Source of the DNA: Novosphingobium sp. G106
GTDB taxonomy: Bacteria; Pseudomonadota; Alphaproteobacteria; Sphingomonadales; Sphingomonadaceae
Assembly: GCF_019075875.1 (NCBI RefSeq)
Contig: NZ_JAHOOZ010000004.1
Span: 124,001 to 188,000 of the forward strand
Direction: 5' to 3'
Length of the DNA: 64,000 nt
Position numbers and translations under genes: made by a program. The notes under the pieces are model-generated. The model was not told the origin of the DNA. It did no database searches and worked only from the letters and a program-made list of their open reading frames with translations. Shown piece after piece: positions 9,507 to 19,059 of the stretch (positions are counted from its first letter, which is position 1; the number at the start of each line of letters is the position of its first letter).

Positions 9507-10668
9507 GCTGCCTCCCGCTCACCCGGACCTGCTCGCCTTCGGCGATCGAGTCCGTTGGGTTGTCGACTAGGCTCGTGCCCGGCGAAAGGCCGGCGACGAT
9601 TTCGACCGTTCCGCCGCTGTCGCGCCCGATCGTCACCTTGTGCAGATGGATCCGCGAGTCCGGGCCGACCGTCGCCACCTGCATGCCTGCCGCGCGGAAG
9701 ATGAGCGCGCTCGACGGGACAGTGAGCGCGCCGCGCTGGCGGGGTATCGCGAAGTTGACCTGCGCATAGCCGCCGGGCTTGAGCAAGGCGCCGGGATTGT
9801 CGGCCACCAGCTGGACCTCGAGCGTGCCCGTCTGCGGATTGATTGCGTCCGAAGTGCCGACCACCCGCGCATCGAACTGCTGTTGCGGGTAGTCGGGAAC
9901 CCCGACCTTGGCCGTCAATCCCGGCGTCATCGCCGCCCCATAGGCTTGCGGCACCGAGACATAGAGACGGATGCGGCTGGCGTCGGCCAGGGAGAACAGC
10001 GGCTGCTGACCGCTCGCCCCCGGTCCCACGAGATCGCCGATGTCCGCGTTGCGCGCCGTCACGACGCCCGCAAATGGCGCGCGGATCGTCGCATATCCTT
10101 TCATCGCGAGCAGACGGCGCAGATCCGCCTCGGCCCCTTTCACCGCCGCGAGCTTGACGGCAAGATCGCCGTTCTTCTCGTCGGCCTCCTGCTGCGAGAC
10201 CGAATGGTCGCCCAGCAGGTCGTTCCAGCGGCGGGCCGTGCTTCGGGCGAGCGAAGCGCTTGCCCGGGCACGGGTCAGGGCCGCCTGCGCCTGCTCGATC
10301 TGCTGGTCGAGCTCGGGCGTGTCGATGAGCCCGAGGGGCGTTCCGGCCGACACCAGGGCGCCGATGTCCTTCGACCAGGAGCGCACATAGCCGTTCACCC
10401 GGGCGAAGAGGCGCGCGGCATTCCATGCGGCCATGGTGCCGGGCAAGGTCAGGGATTGACTGCCATCCGACGACCGCACGGAGACCAGCGACACGTTCGG
10501 CACTGCCCGCGCCTGTGACCATTCGCTGGCCCGGACGGTTTCGCTAGAGCGCAGGGTCAGCCCGGCGATGACGACGATCGTGGCAGCGATGCCGGCGACC
10601 AGCCCTGCCCGCTTTAGCCCTTTCGGCACAGTTGGAGGTGGGACCGGATCGGACGTGTCATTGTGCAT
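9499..10668 (-). CDS. RND efflux periplasmic adaptor (HlyD/MFP family)
   Basis: 389 residues from ATG at 10668 (MHNDTSDPVPPPTVPKGLKR). AAGGA lies about 10 nt upstream, and this start overlaps the pump gene stop by 11 bp; an in-frame ATG at 10704 is possible but less likely. One N-terminal membrane anchor (about 15-38) is followed by a lipoyl-like half motif, a helical hairpin (ELDQQIEQAQAALTRARA), the second lipoyl half (YATIRAPFAGVVTARNADIG) and beta-barrel domains. It connects the inner membrane pump to the OprM-like channel. Substrate not deducible. Confidence 0.93.
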   Translation of the reverse strand: MHNDTSDPVPPPTVPKGLKRAGLVAGIAATIVVIAGLTLRSSETVRASEWSQARAVPNVSLVSVRSSDGSQSLTLPGTMAAWNAARLFARVNGYVRSWSKDIGALVSAGTPLGLIDTPELDQQIEQAQAALTRARASASLARSTARRWNDLLGDHSVSQQEADEKNGDLAVKLAAVKGAEADLRRLLAMKGYATIRAPFAGVVTARNADIGDLVGPGASGQQPLFSLADASRIRLYVSVPQAYGAAMTPGLTAKVGVPDYPQQQFDARVVGTSDAINPQTGTLEVQLVADNPGALLKPGGYAQVNFAIPRQRGALTVPSSALIFRAAGMQVATVGPDSRIHLHKVTIGRDSGGTVEIVAGLSPGTSLVDNPTDSIAEGEQVRVSGRQHA

Positions 10669-13600
10669 GAACGGGATTTCCTTCGGGAGCATGAGGCCGC
10701 GCACCGGGCGCCGGGCGATGCCGGCGATGGGCGATGGAGAAGACCACCGGGACGAAGACGAGAGTGGCGACCGTCGCGAAGATGAGCCCGCCGATCACCG
10801 CGCGCCCGAGCGGCGCGTTCTGCTCGCCGCCTTCGCCGAGACCGAGCGCCATCGGTGCCATGCCGATGATCATGGCCAGGGCAGTCATCAGGACCGGGCG
10901 GAACCGGGTCGCCCCCGCCTCCGCCGCCGCACGGGCCGCATCGCCCAGGACTGCCAGGCGGTCTCGCGCAAAGCTGATGACGAGGACCGAGTTCGCCGTC
11001 GCCACGCCCATGCACATGATCGCACCGGTCAAGGCCGGGACGGAAAGCGGCGTATGGGTCGCGAACAGCATCCAGTTGATGCCGGCGAGCGCAGCAGGCA
11101 GGGCGGAAATGATGACCGTGGGGTCCGTCCAGCTCTGGAAGTTCACCACGATGAGCAGATAGATGAGCGCGATGGCACCTATCAGCCCCAGGATCAGCCC
11201 GGTAAAGGCGGTGTTCATCGTCTCGACTTGTCCCCGCAGCACGACACTGGCGCCGGCCGGGAGCTGCGAACGGGTGGCATCGATGATCTTCTGTACGTCT
11301 GCCGCTACGGCACCAAGGTCACGGCCTTGCGGCGTCGCATAGACATCGAAGGCGGGCTGTACCGCGTAGTGCGAGATGACGGCCGCCGAAGGCTCGCGAT
11401 GCATCGTCCCCAAGGCACCGAGCAACTGGTAGTTCTGGGGCTTGGCGCCGGATACCGGCAAGTTGTCGAGATCGGCGATGCTGTCGGTGCGATATTGCGG
11501 CGTCTGGATGACGATGGGGTAAGAGACCCCGTTTCGTGGATTGAGCCAGAACGCAGGTGCGACCTGGAAGCTGCCGGCCAAGCTGACCGACAGGCTTCTG
11601 GTTACGTCGTTTTCCGTTATGCCGACCCGGTCCGCTGCCGCGCGATCAACATCGAAGCGCAGTTCCGGGTAGTCGCTGGCCTGCTGCAGCCTCACGTCCG
11701 CGATGCCGGCCACATGGCGCATTCGCCGTGCAAGATCGCGGGCATAAGCCTCGTTCGCCCGCACGTCGGTTCCGGTCACCATCACGTCCAGGGGAGCCGG
11801 CGAACCGAAGTTCAGGATCTGGCTGATGATGTCCGCCGGGAGGAACGAGAAAGTCGAACCGGGGAACGAGACAGGCAGACGTTCGCGCAGTTGGCGAATG
11901 GTGCCCTCGGTCGGATGATGGTCCTTCGCCAGCGTGATGAGGATGTCGCCGTCCTGCGGTCCGATCCCGCCCGTGTTCGAATAGGCGCGATTTATGCCTG
12001 ACACGGGCAAGCCGATGTTGTCGACGATGGAGACGAGTTCGCCGGCGGGGATGGTCTCGCGGATGCGCGCCTCGACAGCATCAAAGAGCGCGGCCGTCTC
12101 CTCCAGCCTGGTGCCCACCGGAGCGCGGACGTGCAGGCTGATCTGCCCGCCGTCGAGCGTCGGAAAGAAGTTGCGGCCCAGGAAGGGCACCAGAGCGAGC
12201 GACAGGAGCATGAAGCCAAGGAAGGCTGGGACGAAAACGCGCCGTCTCGCGAGCGCATAGGCCAGTACGGACACGTAATAGTCACGCGCTGCCTCGAAGC
12301 GCCGCTCGAAACCCTGCTGCAGACGCCGGAACGGATGCCGCCCGGCGGGTCGTCCGGCCATTGCGTCGTGACTGACCATGATGTGCGGCGTGTGCTGTGT
12401 CGCGTGGTCACGCAGGAGATAGTTGCTCAACGTCGGAACGAGCGTCCGCGAGAGCACGAAGCTCGCGATCATCGCGAAAACCACCGCCTCGGCCATCGGG
12501 GCAAAAAGGAAGCCGGCGATGCCCGGCAGGAAGAACATCGGCACGAAAGCGATGCAGATGCACAGAAGCGAAACGAAGGCAGGGCCAACAATCTGCTCGG
12601 CGCCATCCATGATCGCCTGGCGCACCGATTTTCCCTGCTCGAGATGCCAGTTGATGTTCTCGATCGTCACGGTCGCATCGTCGACCAGGATGCCCACCGC
12701 GAGGGCCAGCCCGCCCAGGGTCATGATGTTGAGTGTCTCGCCCGCGGCGGAGAGCGCGGCCACGGCGGCGAGGATCGCCAGCGGGATCGAGGCGGCGATT
12801 ATGACGGTCGAGCGCCACGAGCCCAGGAACAGAAGGATCATCAGCGAGGTGAGCACAGCCGCCAGCACCCCTTCTCGCACGACGCCGGACACGGCCGCCT
12901 TGACGAACAGGGACTGGTCCGAGAGCAATTGCACGCCGAGGCCTGAAGGAAGCGTCGCCTGCAGCTTCGGCAACAGTGCCTTGACCTGGTCGACGATCGC
13001 GATCGTCGAGGCCGAACCGGACTTCAGGACCGTCATCAGCACCGCCCGGCGGCCATCGACCCGCACCTCGTTGCGCTGGGGCGGCGAGCCGTCGTGTACA
13101 AATGCCACGTCGCGCATCAGGACGGTGGCGCCGCCGATCGTGCGGATCGGCAAGCTATTGAGCTGCTCGATCGCCTCGGGGCTGTTGTTGAGCCGGACGT
13201 TGTACTCGAATTGCCCGATTTTTGTCGTACCCGCGGGCACGATCTGGTTCTCGGCGGCCAGCGCAAGACCAACGTCCGTCGCCGACAGCGTGTGGGCCTG
13301 AAGAGCAGCAGGATCGAGATCGATCTGGATCTGCCGCTCCCGTCCCCCGTAGGGCGAAGGAATGGCAGCGCCTTGAACGGAGGCGAGCGCGGGCCGGATG
13401 AAGTTCTGGCCGAGATCGAATATTTTCTGCTCGGACAATGTCCTGGCCGAGAGCGCCATCTGCAGGATGGGAACGGTCGATGCGTTGTAGTTCAGGATCA
13501 GAGGCGGCGTGATCCCCGGCGGCATCTGCTTGAGGACAGTCTGCGATACGGAGGTTACTTGCGCAGTCGCCGTTCGGATGTCTACGCCCGGCCGGAAAAA

Positions 13601-13885
13601 GACCTTGACGATGCCGATCCCGTTCAAGGACTGGCTCTCAATGTGATCGATATCGTTGACCGTGGTCGAGAGCTGGCGTTCGTAGTAGTAGACGACACGC
13701 CCTGACATGTCCTGGGGCGGCAGCCCGCGATAGGTCCATACGGCCGCTATTACGGGAATGCGGATGTCGGGGAAGATGTCCGTCGGTGTCCGCAGCCAGG
13801 CGATGGATCCCGACAAGAGGATCAGGATGGCGAGGACGACAAAGGTATAGGGCTTGCTGAGCGCAAGCTTGACGAGTTGAAGCAT
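10658..13885 (-). CDS. RND-family efflux permease (AcrB/HAE1-like)
   Basis: About 1075 residues from ATG at 13885 (MLQLVKLALSKPYTFVVLA), where the usual first membrane helix begins; the frame extends to 13969 with an arginine-rich, non-RND leader that is probably not translated. Twelve membrane segments and two large periplasmic loops are recognisable. Conserved helix 4 has GGLALAVGILVDDATVTIENI with the Asp pair of proton relay. The early loop FPDIRIPVIAAVWTYRGLPP places it in a hydrophobic/amphiphilic efflux subgroup rather than CusA/CzcA. It is downstream of its two-component regulator genes and upstream of adaptor and channel. Confidence 0.94.
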   Translation of the reverse strand: MLQLVKLALSKPYTFVVLAILILLSGSIAWLRTPTDIFPDIRIPVIAAVWTYRGLPPQDMSGRVVYYYERQLSTTVNDIDHIESQSLNGIGIVKVFFRPGVDIRTATAQVTSVSQTVLKQMPPGITPPLILNYNASTVPILQMALSARTLSEQKIFDLGQNFIRPALASVQGAAIPSPYGGRERQIQIDLDPAALQAHTLSATDVGLALAAENQIVPAGTTKIGQFEYNVRLNNSPEAIEQLNSLPIRTIGGATVLMRDVAFVHDGSPPQRNEVRVDGRRAVLMTVLKSGSASTIAIVDQVKALLPKLQATLPSGLGVQLLSDQSLFVKAAVSGVVREGVLAAVLTSLMILLFLGSWRSTVIIAASIPLAILAAVAALSAAGETLNIMTLGGLALAVGILVDDATVTIENINWHLEQGKSVRQAIMDGAEQIVGPAFVSLLCICIAFVPMFFLPGIAGFLFAPMAEAVVFAMIASFVLSRTLVPTLSNYLLRDHATQHTPHIMVSHDAMAGRPAGRHPFRRLQQGFERRFEAARDYYVSVLAYALARRRVFVPAFLGFMLLSLALVPFLGRNFFPTLDGGQISLHVRAPVGTRLEETAALFDAVEARIRETIPAGELVSIVDNIGLPVSGINRAYSNTGGIGPQDGDILITLAKDHHPTEGTIRQLRERLPVSFPGSTFSFLPADIISQILNFGSPAPLDVMVTGTDVRANEAYARDLARRMRHVAGIADVRLQQASDYPELRFDVDRAAADRVGITENDVTRSLSVSLAGSFQVAPAFWLNPRNGVSYPIVIQTPQYRTDSIADLDNLPVSGAKPQNYQLLGALGTMHREPSAAVISHYAVQPAFDVYATPQGRDLGAVAADVQKIIDATRSQLPAGASVVLRGQVETMNTAFTGLILGLIGAIALIYLLIVVNFQSWTDPTVIISALPAALAGINWMLFATHTPLSVPALTGAIMCMGVATANSVLVISFARDRLAVLGDAARAAAEAGATRFRPVLMTALAMIIGMAPMALGLGEGGEQNAPLGRAVIGGLIFATVATLVFVPVVFSIAHRRHRPAPGARPHAPEGNPVHAQ

Positions 13886-14017
13886 TGCAATGTCCGGCTC
13901 TGAAGTCCGTCTGCGCCGGCACCGTCGGTTTTGCGGTGCAGCATCGGTGGCCGCTCCAATGGGCCCCATGCGAAGAGGCGAAAAGTGAAATGAATTTCAC
14001 CTTGAATCAGCGCGGAG

Positions 14018-15374
14018 CTATGCCTCGGGCGCAACGATGCGGGCGACAAATCCGGGATTGGCTGACGCGATCTCGAGCGAGAACCGGTGCATGTGGACGA
14101 TTGCGGCGACGATGCTGAGGCCGAGACCCGCGCCCGGCAGATGCGGCGACGCAGCGCCGCGATCGAAGCGTAGCAAGATGGCCTCGTGCAGCGCTTCCGG
14201 CACGCCCTGCCCGTTGTCTTGCACCTCCAGGACCACCTCCGCCTGCCGGGCATAGGCCAGGATCGTCACCCGGCCGGCCGGCGGCGTGAACTTGATGGCA
14301 TTGTCGACCAGATTGCTGATGGCCTCGAACAGCAGCTTCTCATCGCCTCGGAGGCTCAGATCGGCCGGCGCATCGAGACTCAGGCAAATGCCTTTGTCCT
14401 CGGCGAGCGGCTCGTAGAGTTCGATGACGGTCTCGGCCAGTGGGCGCAATCTGCAGGTCGAGAAGCCCGAAGTCCGCCGCGCCGATTCCAGCTCGGATAT
14501 TCTCATCAGAGCAGCGAAACGATCGACGACGAAATCGATGTCCTCGATCGACTGGCGGACTTTGCCCAGATGTTCGATGGGCAATGTTTGATTGCGCGTG
14601 AGCCGGTAGAGCTGGTTGCGCACGTGGGTCAGAGGCGTTCTGAGGTCATGTGCGACGGCGTCGGTTACCGACTTGACCTGTCCAAGTGTCTGTTCAACCG
14701 CTTCGACCATCTGATTGACGGTGGTGGCGAAAAGGTCGAGTTCATCGCCCCTGCCCTTGATCGGCATGCGGGCATCGAGTTCCCCCGCGGCGATCGTCCG
14801 CGCCACGCGCTGGAGAGCGTTGACGCGTCGCAGGGGGGCCGATGCTCACTATCACGCCGGCCGCCAGGAGCAGGGGCAAGACCAGCAGTGCGCTCAGGAT
14901 CAGGATACGTCCGATCTGCCTTCGAAGGTCGGCAAGGGGCGCGATGTCCCTTCCGATCAGGAGGAGCCGGCCCGTCGCAGTCCGGTGGGCCAGCACGCGC
15001 AGGGGATGCGAGATCCCCTTCAGGGAATCGACTTCGAACGGTGTCTCCAGAGGATAGGACCCGGCTAGGCGGAGGTTGCCCGACACCGCGCGACCGTCGG
15101 GTCGCACGAGTCCTACATAGTTGAGCCCGCTCGCGCTGCTCAGGATATAGCGCGTGACTTCCGCGGAAAGCTGGTCGGGTGACACCGCCTCCAGTCGCGC
15201 TGCTTCGGACCGCAGGACGCGATCGCTTCGATGGGTCAGATCTCGCGCGATGAGGATGAAGATGAGCAGCAGGAGCAGCAGCAGCCCAGCCGTCGCGATC
15301 GAACCGAGCAGCAGGGTCAGGCGAAAACCGCTCGTCTTGCGCACGTCGTGCCATCGCAAGGCCTCAGAAGGCAT
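14018..15374 (-). pseudogene. Sensor histidine kinase (HAMP/HisKA type), frameshifted at a G6 tract
   Basis: The N-terminal part starts at ATG 15374 (MPSEALRWHDVRKTSGFRL), overlapping the response regulator stop by 11 bp. It has a membrane helix (about 20-44), a periplasmic sensor region and a second helix ending VIVSIGP. At 14833-14838, a run of six G on the plus strand, the frame is lost; removing one base restores the HAMP linker (PLRRVNALQRVARTIAAGEL). The remaining frame holds HAMP, the H-box (AVAHDLRTPLTHVRNQ), N-box (SNLVDNAIKFTPP), DNGQGVPE and GAGLGLSIVAA. As written the protein is split between sensor and kinase modules. Cause: inactivation, phase variation or sequence error. Confidence 0.88.
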
Positions 15375-16044
15375 CGAACCGATACCCCTCACCTTTTACG
15401 GTCGTGATGATCGACGCCTTGCCGGGGCGATCGAGCTTCTTGCGTAGACGCGCAACGTGGACGTTGATCAGGTTGGCCCCCGGGTCGAAGTAGTAACCCC
15501 AGACCTGCTCAAAGATGATGCGGCGGCTGACGACCTCGCCGGCATTTCTTGCCAGAAATTCCAGCAGACGAAATTCCATGTGCAGGAGGCGTATCGGCAC
15601 GTTCTCCAGCAGGACCCGGCGCTGGATAAGATCGATCTCGAGCGCGCCGAGCCTGAGAAAGGCCGGCTCGGTCGAATGCAGACTGCTGCGCCTCAGCAGT
15701 ACTTCCACCCGCATTGCCATCTCATCGGATGCGAAAGGCTTTATGAGGTAGTCATCGCCGCCAGCGCGAAGTCCGGCGATACGCTCGTCCACGTCGCCGA
15801 GCGCGCTGATCATCAGCACCGGAATCTCGATGCCAGCCGATCGCAATCGCTCGACCACTGCCAGCCCGTCTAATCCTGGCAACATACGGTCCAGCGTGAC
15901 GATGTCGAAGCGCTCCTGGGTCGCAAGCTGCAACCCGAGGCGCCCATCTTCGGCGATTCGCACGCTGTGACCGTGACTGGCGAGCTCGGTCGCGATCTCC
16001 CCGGCTGTCGCCGCGTCATCCTCAACGATCAGAATTCTGGCCAT
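15364..16044 (-). CDS. OmpR-family response regulator
   Basis: 226 residues. The receiver has acidic residues in VEDD, the phosphorylation site D52 in TLDRMLPG, and lysine in LIKPFAS. The C-terminal winged helix runs through LLHMEFRLLEFLARNAGEVV and ends INVHVARLRKKLD...GEGYRFDAF. It is the first gene of the minus-strand unit continuing into the kinase and RND genes, and is the presumed activator of that pump operon. Confidence 0.95.
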   Translation of the reverse strand: MARILIVEDDAATAGEIATELASHGHSVRIAEDGRLGLQLATQERFDIVTLDRMLPGLDGLAVVERLRSAGIEIPVLMISALGDVDERIAGLRAGGDDYLIKPFASDEMAMRVEVLLRRSSLHSTEPAFLRLGALEIDLIQRRVLLENVPIRLLHMEFRLLEFLARNAGEVVSRRIIFEQVWGYYFDPGANLINVHVARLRKKLDRPGKASIITTVKGEGYRFDAF

Positions 16045-16172
16045 GCCGCCTGCAGATGCCTCAACGCTGTGCGATGGTACAGCTTCACGCCTGCTGCGTG
16101 AGCACCATCGAGACTTGCTCAGACATGCCTAGGCCGACGACCGATTTCCAGCACATGAACGTATGGCAGTTG

Positions 16173-16940
16173 TCAGGATGGGTTAAATAATATGTACGCC
16201 GCGACGCTGATGACAATGAAGGCAAATATGGAACGGGCCATACGCGGCTTTTCCGCAAGCTGTCGGGAGAGCGGTATGGCCGATAGCGTGCCGCTCGCGC
16301 CGCCGAGCACCAGGGCACCGAATAGCGGCCAGGACACCAGCCCGGATGCGGCATAGGAGGCGCTCGTCGCGGAACCAAACAAGGCCACCGATACGAGCGA
16401 GGACGCTCCGGCATTCGCGAGCGTCATGCCGGTCGAAGCCATTAGACCCGGTGCGATGAGGAAGCCGCCGCCAATCCCGAAGAACCCCGCCGCAAGACCG
16501 GTAACGAGTCCGACGGGCGCGAGCTTTAGTACCATCCTCGGCCTAAAGTGAACACCAGGATCACCCTCGGTGCGCCGGGGAAGCAGCATCGATAAAGCGA
16601 TCGCGATCATGGCGACGGCAAACCACGAGAGCAGCGAGCGGCCATCGACCTGTTTCGCGATATGCGCACCGACAAGCGCGCCCGTCAGGCCCGACAGCGC
16701 GAAAACGGTGGCACAGGGCCATTTGACCTGGCCCGCGCGCGCCTGCGCCGCGAGCCCAGTGGCGGCGTTGACCGCAACGGCGGCAGCCGAGGTACCGATG
16801 GCGACATGGGTATCGGTCAGTCCGACGACATAGACCAGCCAAGGCGTCGCGAGGACGGACCCGCCGCCGCCAAACAGGGTCAGCAGGAGGCCGACGATGG
16901 CGCCGCCCAACGCCGCGAGCAGAAGAGTTTCCCAACCCAA
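16173..16940 (-). CDS. TSUP-family sulfite/sulfur-compound exporter (TauE/SafE)
   Basis: The start chosen is TTG at 16940, 2 bp after the rhodanese stop, because the frame upstream of it overlaps the rhodanese gene and is arginine-rich and implausible. It yields about 255 residues, normal for the family. About eight membrane helices in two related halves carry the TauE/SafE signatures GGGGSVLATPWLVYVVGL near residue 25 and FFGIGGGFLIAPGLM near residue 140. Probably exports sulfite or another small sulfur anion made by the neighbouring persulfide-oxidising enzymes. Last gene of the bigR-rhodanese-TSUP unit. Confidence 0.9.
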   Translation of the reverse strand: MGWETLLLAALGGAIVGLLLTLFGGGGSVLATPWLVYVVGLTDTHVAIGTSAAAVAVNAATGLAAQARAGQVKWPCATVFALSGLTGALVGAHIAKQVDGRSLLSWFAVAMIAIALSMLLPRRTEGDPGVHFRPRMVLKLAPVGLVTGLAAGFFGIGGGFLIAPGLMASTGMTLANAGASSLVSVALFGSATSASYAASGLVSWPLFGALVLGGASGTLSAIPLSRQLAEKPRMARSIFAFIVISVAAYILFNPS

Positions 16941-16942
16941 GG

Positions 16943-17476
16943 TCAGGCTGCCACCATGCGGTTCCACGGTGCAAGCATCAGGAGCCGCGCCATGGCGCAA
17001 GTGCCAGTGATGCCGGCGAAGGTGAGGCCGGCTCCGACTAACGCGGAGAGACCGAACCAGCCCGGCGCGACCAGGAAGCCGAGAATGACGCCGGCAAGGA
17101 TCAGAAGACCAGCGGCGATCTGCACCTGCCGGTTGATCTCCAGCGGCGCCCTGCGGTCCTCCTCGACCGGTAGGCCCGCCTTGGACCAGGCATCGAGACC
17201 GCCGTCGAGCACATAGGCATCGCCCACGACCAGCGCCGCGAGTCGGTCGCATGACGCGGCGGTGCGCATGCCCGTGCGGCATGAGAAGATCACGTCGGTG
17301 CCGGGATCCACGGCGAGGTGCGCCTGCTCCAGAGCGGAGAGCGGCCGCGACTGCGCTCCTGGGACATGGGCGCGAGCGAATTCGTCCGCTTCGCGGATGT
17401 CTACGAGCACGCCGCCGCCAGCTGCGAGGCGTGCCTGCACCTCCCGCGGCGAAAGCTTGTGAAGCACGGTAGTCAT
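16943..17476 (-). CDS. Rhodanese domain fused to a membrane DUF2892-like domain
   Basis: 177 residues from ATG at 17476, which overlaps the repressor stop by ATGA and follows GGGGA. The rhodanese module (residues 1-110) has the active-site loop FSCRTGMRT with catalytic Cys, and the CH2A-like GGVLVDIREADEF. Residues 118-177 hold two membrane helices (AAGLLILAGVILGFLVAPGW; VGAGLTFAGITGTCAMA), which tether the enzyme to the inner membrane. It moves sulfane sulfur between carriers. The context with persulfide dioxygenase and TSUP exporter supports sulfide detoxification. Confidence 0.92.
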   Translation of the reverse strand: MTTVLHKLSPREVQARLAAGGGVLVDIREADEFARAHVPGAQSRPLSALEQAHLAVDPGTDVIFSCRTGMRTAASCDRLAALVVGDAYVLDGGLDAWSKAGLPVEEDRRAPLEINRQVQIAAGLLILAGVILGFLVAPGWFGLSALVGAGLTFAGITGTCAMARLLMLAPWNRMVAA

Positions 17477-17805
17477 GGTTGTTTCCCCATTTCTGGCGGG
17501 CAAAACAGCTCCGCCAACGTCTGGATCACCCGCAAGGCTGCGGGATCGGCAATGCGGTAATGGATGGTCTGACTTTCCCGGCGGGTGGCGACGATTCCTT
17601 GTTCGCGGAGCAGTGCGAGGTGCTGCGACAGCGCCGACTGCGACAGGCCGATACGCGCCTGAAGGGCACCCACCGATAGCTCGTCATTGGCAAGCTGACA
17701 CAAGACCATCAGTCGTTTCTCGTTGCCGAGCAGGCGCAAGAGTGCGGCGGCGCGTCCGGCGCTCTCCTCGAACAGAGCAAGGTCGAAGCGGTTTAAATCG
17801 AACAT
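17473..17805 (-). CDS. bigR: ArsR-family persulfide-responsive repressor, BigR/SqrR-like
   Basis: 110 residues with an ArsR winged helix (recognition region IGLSQSALSQHLALLREQG). Two cysteines, C36 and C102, are separated by 66 positions, the same spacing as the disulfide/tetrasulfide-forming pair of BigR (C42/C108) and SqrR. Arsenic-type CxC sites are absent. It is therefore probably a sulfane-sulfur sensor. It shares the 64-bp divergent promoter region with the Blh-like gene and is first in the repressor-rhodanese-TSUP unit, so autorepression is expected. Confidence 0.88.
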   Translation of the reverse strand: MFDLNRFDLALFEESAGRAAALLRLLGNEKRLMVLCQLANDELSVGALQARIGLSQSALSQHLALLREQGIVATRRESQTIHYRIADPAALRVIQTLAELFCPPEMGKQP

Positions 17806-17869
17806 GTCCCCATTATATGCATTGATGCTAAATTAGCAAGATATGATATATAAGGCTAAGGAGATGCCC
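17806..17869. promoter_or_regulatory. Divergent promoter/operator of the bigR and blh genes
   Basis: A strongly AT-rich 64-bp gap in GC-rich surroundings. It contains the perfect dyad GCTAA-A-TTAGC at 17827-17837, flanked by ATATGCAT on the left and ATATGATATAT on the right, which together form a broader imperfect AT-rich palindrome of the kind bound by BigR-type repressors. The ribosome site AAGGAG of the rightward gene is at the right end. Binding is inferred. Confidence 0.65.
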
Positions 17870-18736
17870 ATGTCGGACCAGCCCCACGTCGAAGCCTTCT
17901 TCGACGCAGCCACCTTCACCGTCAGCTATGTGGTTCACGATCCCGCCACGCTCAGTGCCGCGGTCATCGATCCGGTGCTCGACTTCAGTCCCCGCAATGC
18001 GCGCACGTCGACGAGGTCGGCCGACACGCTGCTGAACTATGTCGCGGCTAAGGGCCTCAAACTTGCCTGGATCCTCGAGACCCACGCCCATGCCGATCAC
18101 CTTTCCGCGTCGCACTATCTGCGCGAGAAGACGGGGGCGCCGATCGTCATCGGTGCCGGCATCGTCAAAGTGCAGGAGGTGTTCGCCGCGCTGTTTGAGA
18201 CCGACGATGTCGCACGCGACGGCAGCCAGTTCGATCGCCTCGTCGACGAAGGCAACGTCCTCTCGCTCGGGCAACTCGATATCCTAGTCCTGCACACTCC
18301 GGGCCACACACCGGCCTGTGTCAGCTATGTCATCGGCGACGCCGTCTTCGTCGGCGACACGCTGTTCATGCCAGATTACGGCACGGCGCGCAGCGACTTT
18401 CCCGGGGGCAGCGCCGAACACCTATACCGCTCGATCCGCAAGATCCTTGCCCTACCGGACGAAACGCGCATGTTCGTAGGCCACGACTATCTTCCCGAGG
18501 GGCGTCAAGATTATCGCTGGGAGACCAGCGTTGCGCAGCAGAACGCCGGCAACGTTCACATCCAGGAAGGTGTCAGCGAGGGTGACTTCGTCTTCCTGCG
18601 ACAGGCACGCGACGCCAAGCTGGAAGCGCCGCTGCTCATCCTGCCGTCCTTGCAGGTGAATATCCGTGCTGGAGCCATGCCACCCGCCTCGAAAGGTGGT
18701 CACATTTACCTGAAGCTGCCGATCAACGCGATCTAA
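17870..18736 (+). CDS. blh: Persulfide dioxygenase-like metallo-beta-lactamase-fold protein (Blh/ETHE1 type)
   Basis: 288 residues from ATG at 17870, 6 nt after AAGGAG; upstream in-frame ATGs at 17843 and 17864 lack proper spacing. The metal-binding motif THAHADH (about residue 70) is followed by further ligands in HTPGHTPACVSY and FVGDTLF, and VGHDYLPEGR near residue 205. Family members oxidise glutathione persulfide to sulfite with iron. Coupling with a BigR-like sensor, rhodanese and TSUP exporter matches the blh-bigR sulfide-detoxification gene set of Agrobacterium/Xylella. Confidence 0.92.
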   Translation: MSDQPHVEAFFDAATFTVSYVVHDPATLSAAVIDPVLDFSPRNARTSTRSADTLLNYVAAKGLKLAWILETHAHADHLSASHYLREKTGAPIVIGAGIVKVQEVFAALFETDDVARDGSQFDRLVDEGNVLSLGQLDILVLHTPGHTPACVSYVIGDAVFVGDTLFMPDYGTARSDFPGGSAEHLYRSIRKILALPDETRMFVGHDYLPEGRQDYRWETSVAQQNAGNVHIQEGVSEGDFVFLRQARDAKLEAPLLILPSLQVNIRAGAMPPASKGGHIYLKLPINAI

Positions 18737-19059
18737 TTGAGCTGTTACGCCCGCGAACCAATCCACCGGTACCGATACTGGGCCGAGCGCAGCGCCCGCC
18801 GATGCGATCGCGCGTCTCATCTTGCGAATGGGCCTCGGTCGCGACCAGTACTCCTGAACGGCTTCGCGAACGACTTGCAAATGTGAGAAGCAGATCGCTA
18901 TCCACTATTTTCAAGAGAGCAATTTCTGGCGAGCAGTGCGATCGAGGTCACCGCGTCGCCCGGTCTTGCAGTTTACTGATCTGCCCGAGCGGTGTACAAT
19001 GTCCTCGTTAAGGCACTGGGGGAACGCGTTAAAAGGCCTGCTTTGCAGAAAGGTCAAAT
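18737..19059. other. Intergenic region without recognised gene
   Basis: 323 bp after the blh-like gene. No credible ORF with a ribosome site, no strong terminator hairpin and no RNA gene was recognised. Composition drifts towards lower GC to the right. Confidence 0.55.

Noticed and set aside
17843..17869. Upstream ATG start for the Blh-like protein
   Set aside because: No ribosome site at correct spacing, and it would lie in the operator region; ATG at 17870 has AAGGAG 6 nt before it.
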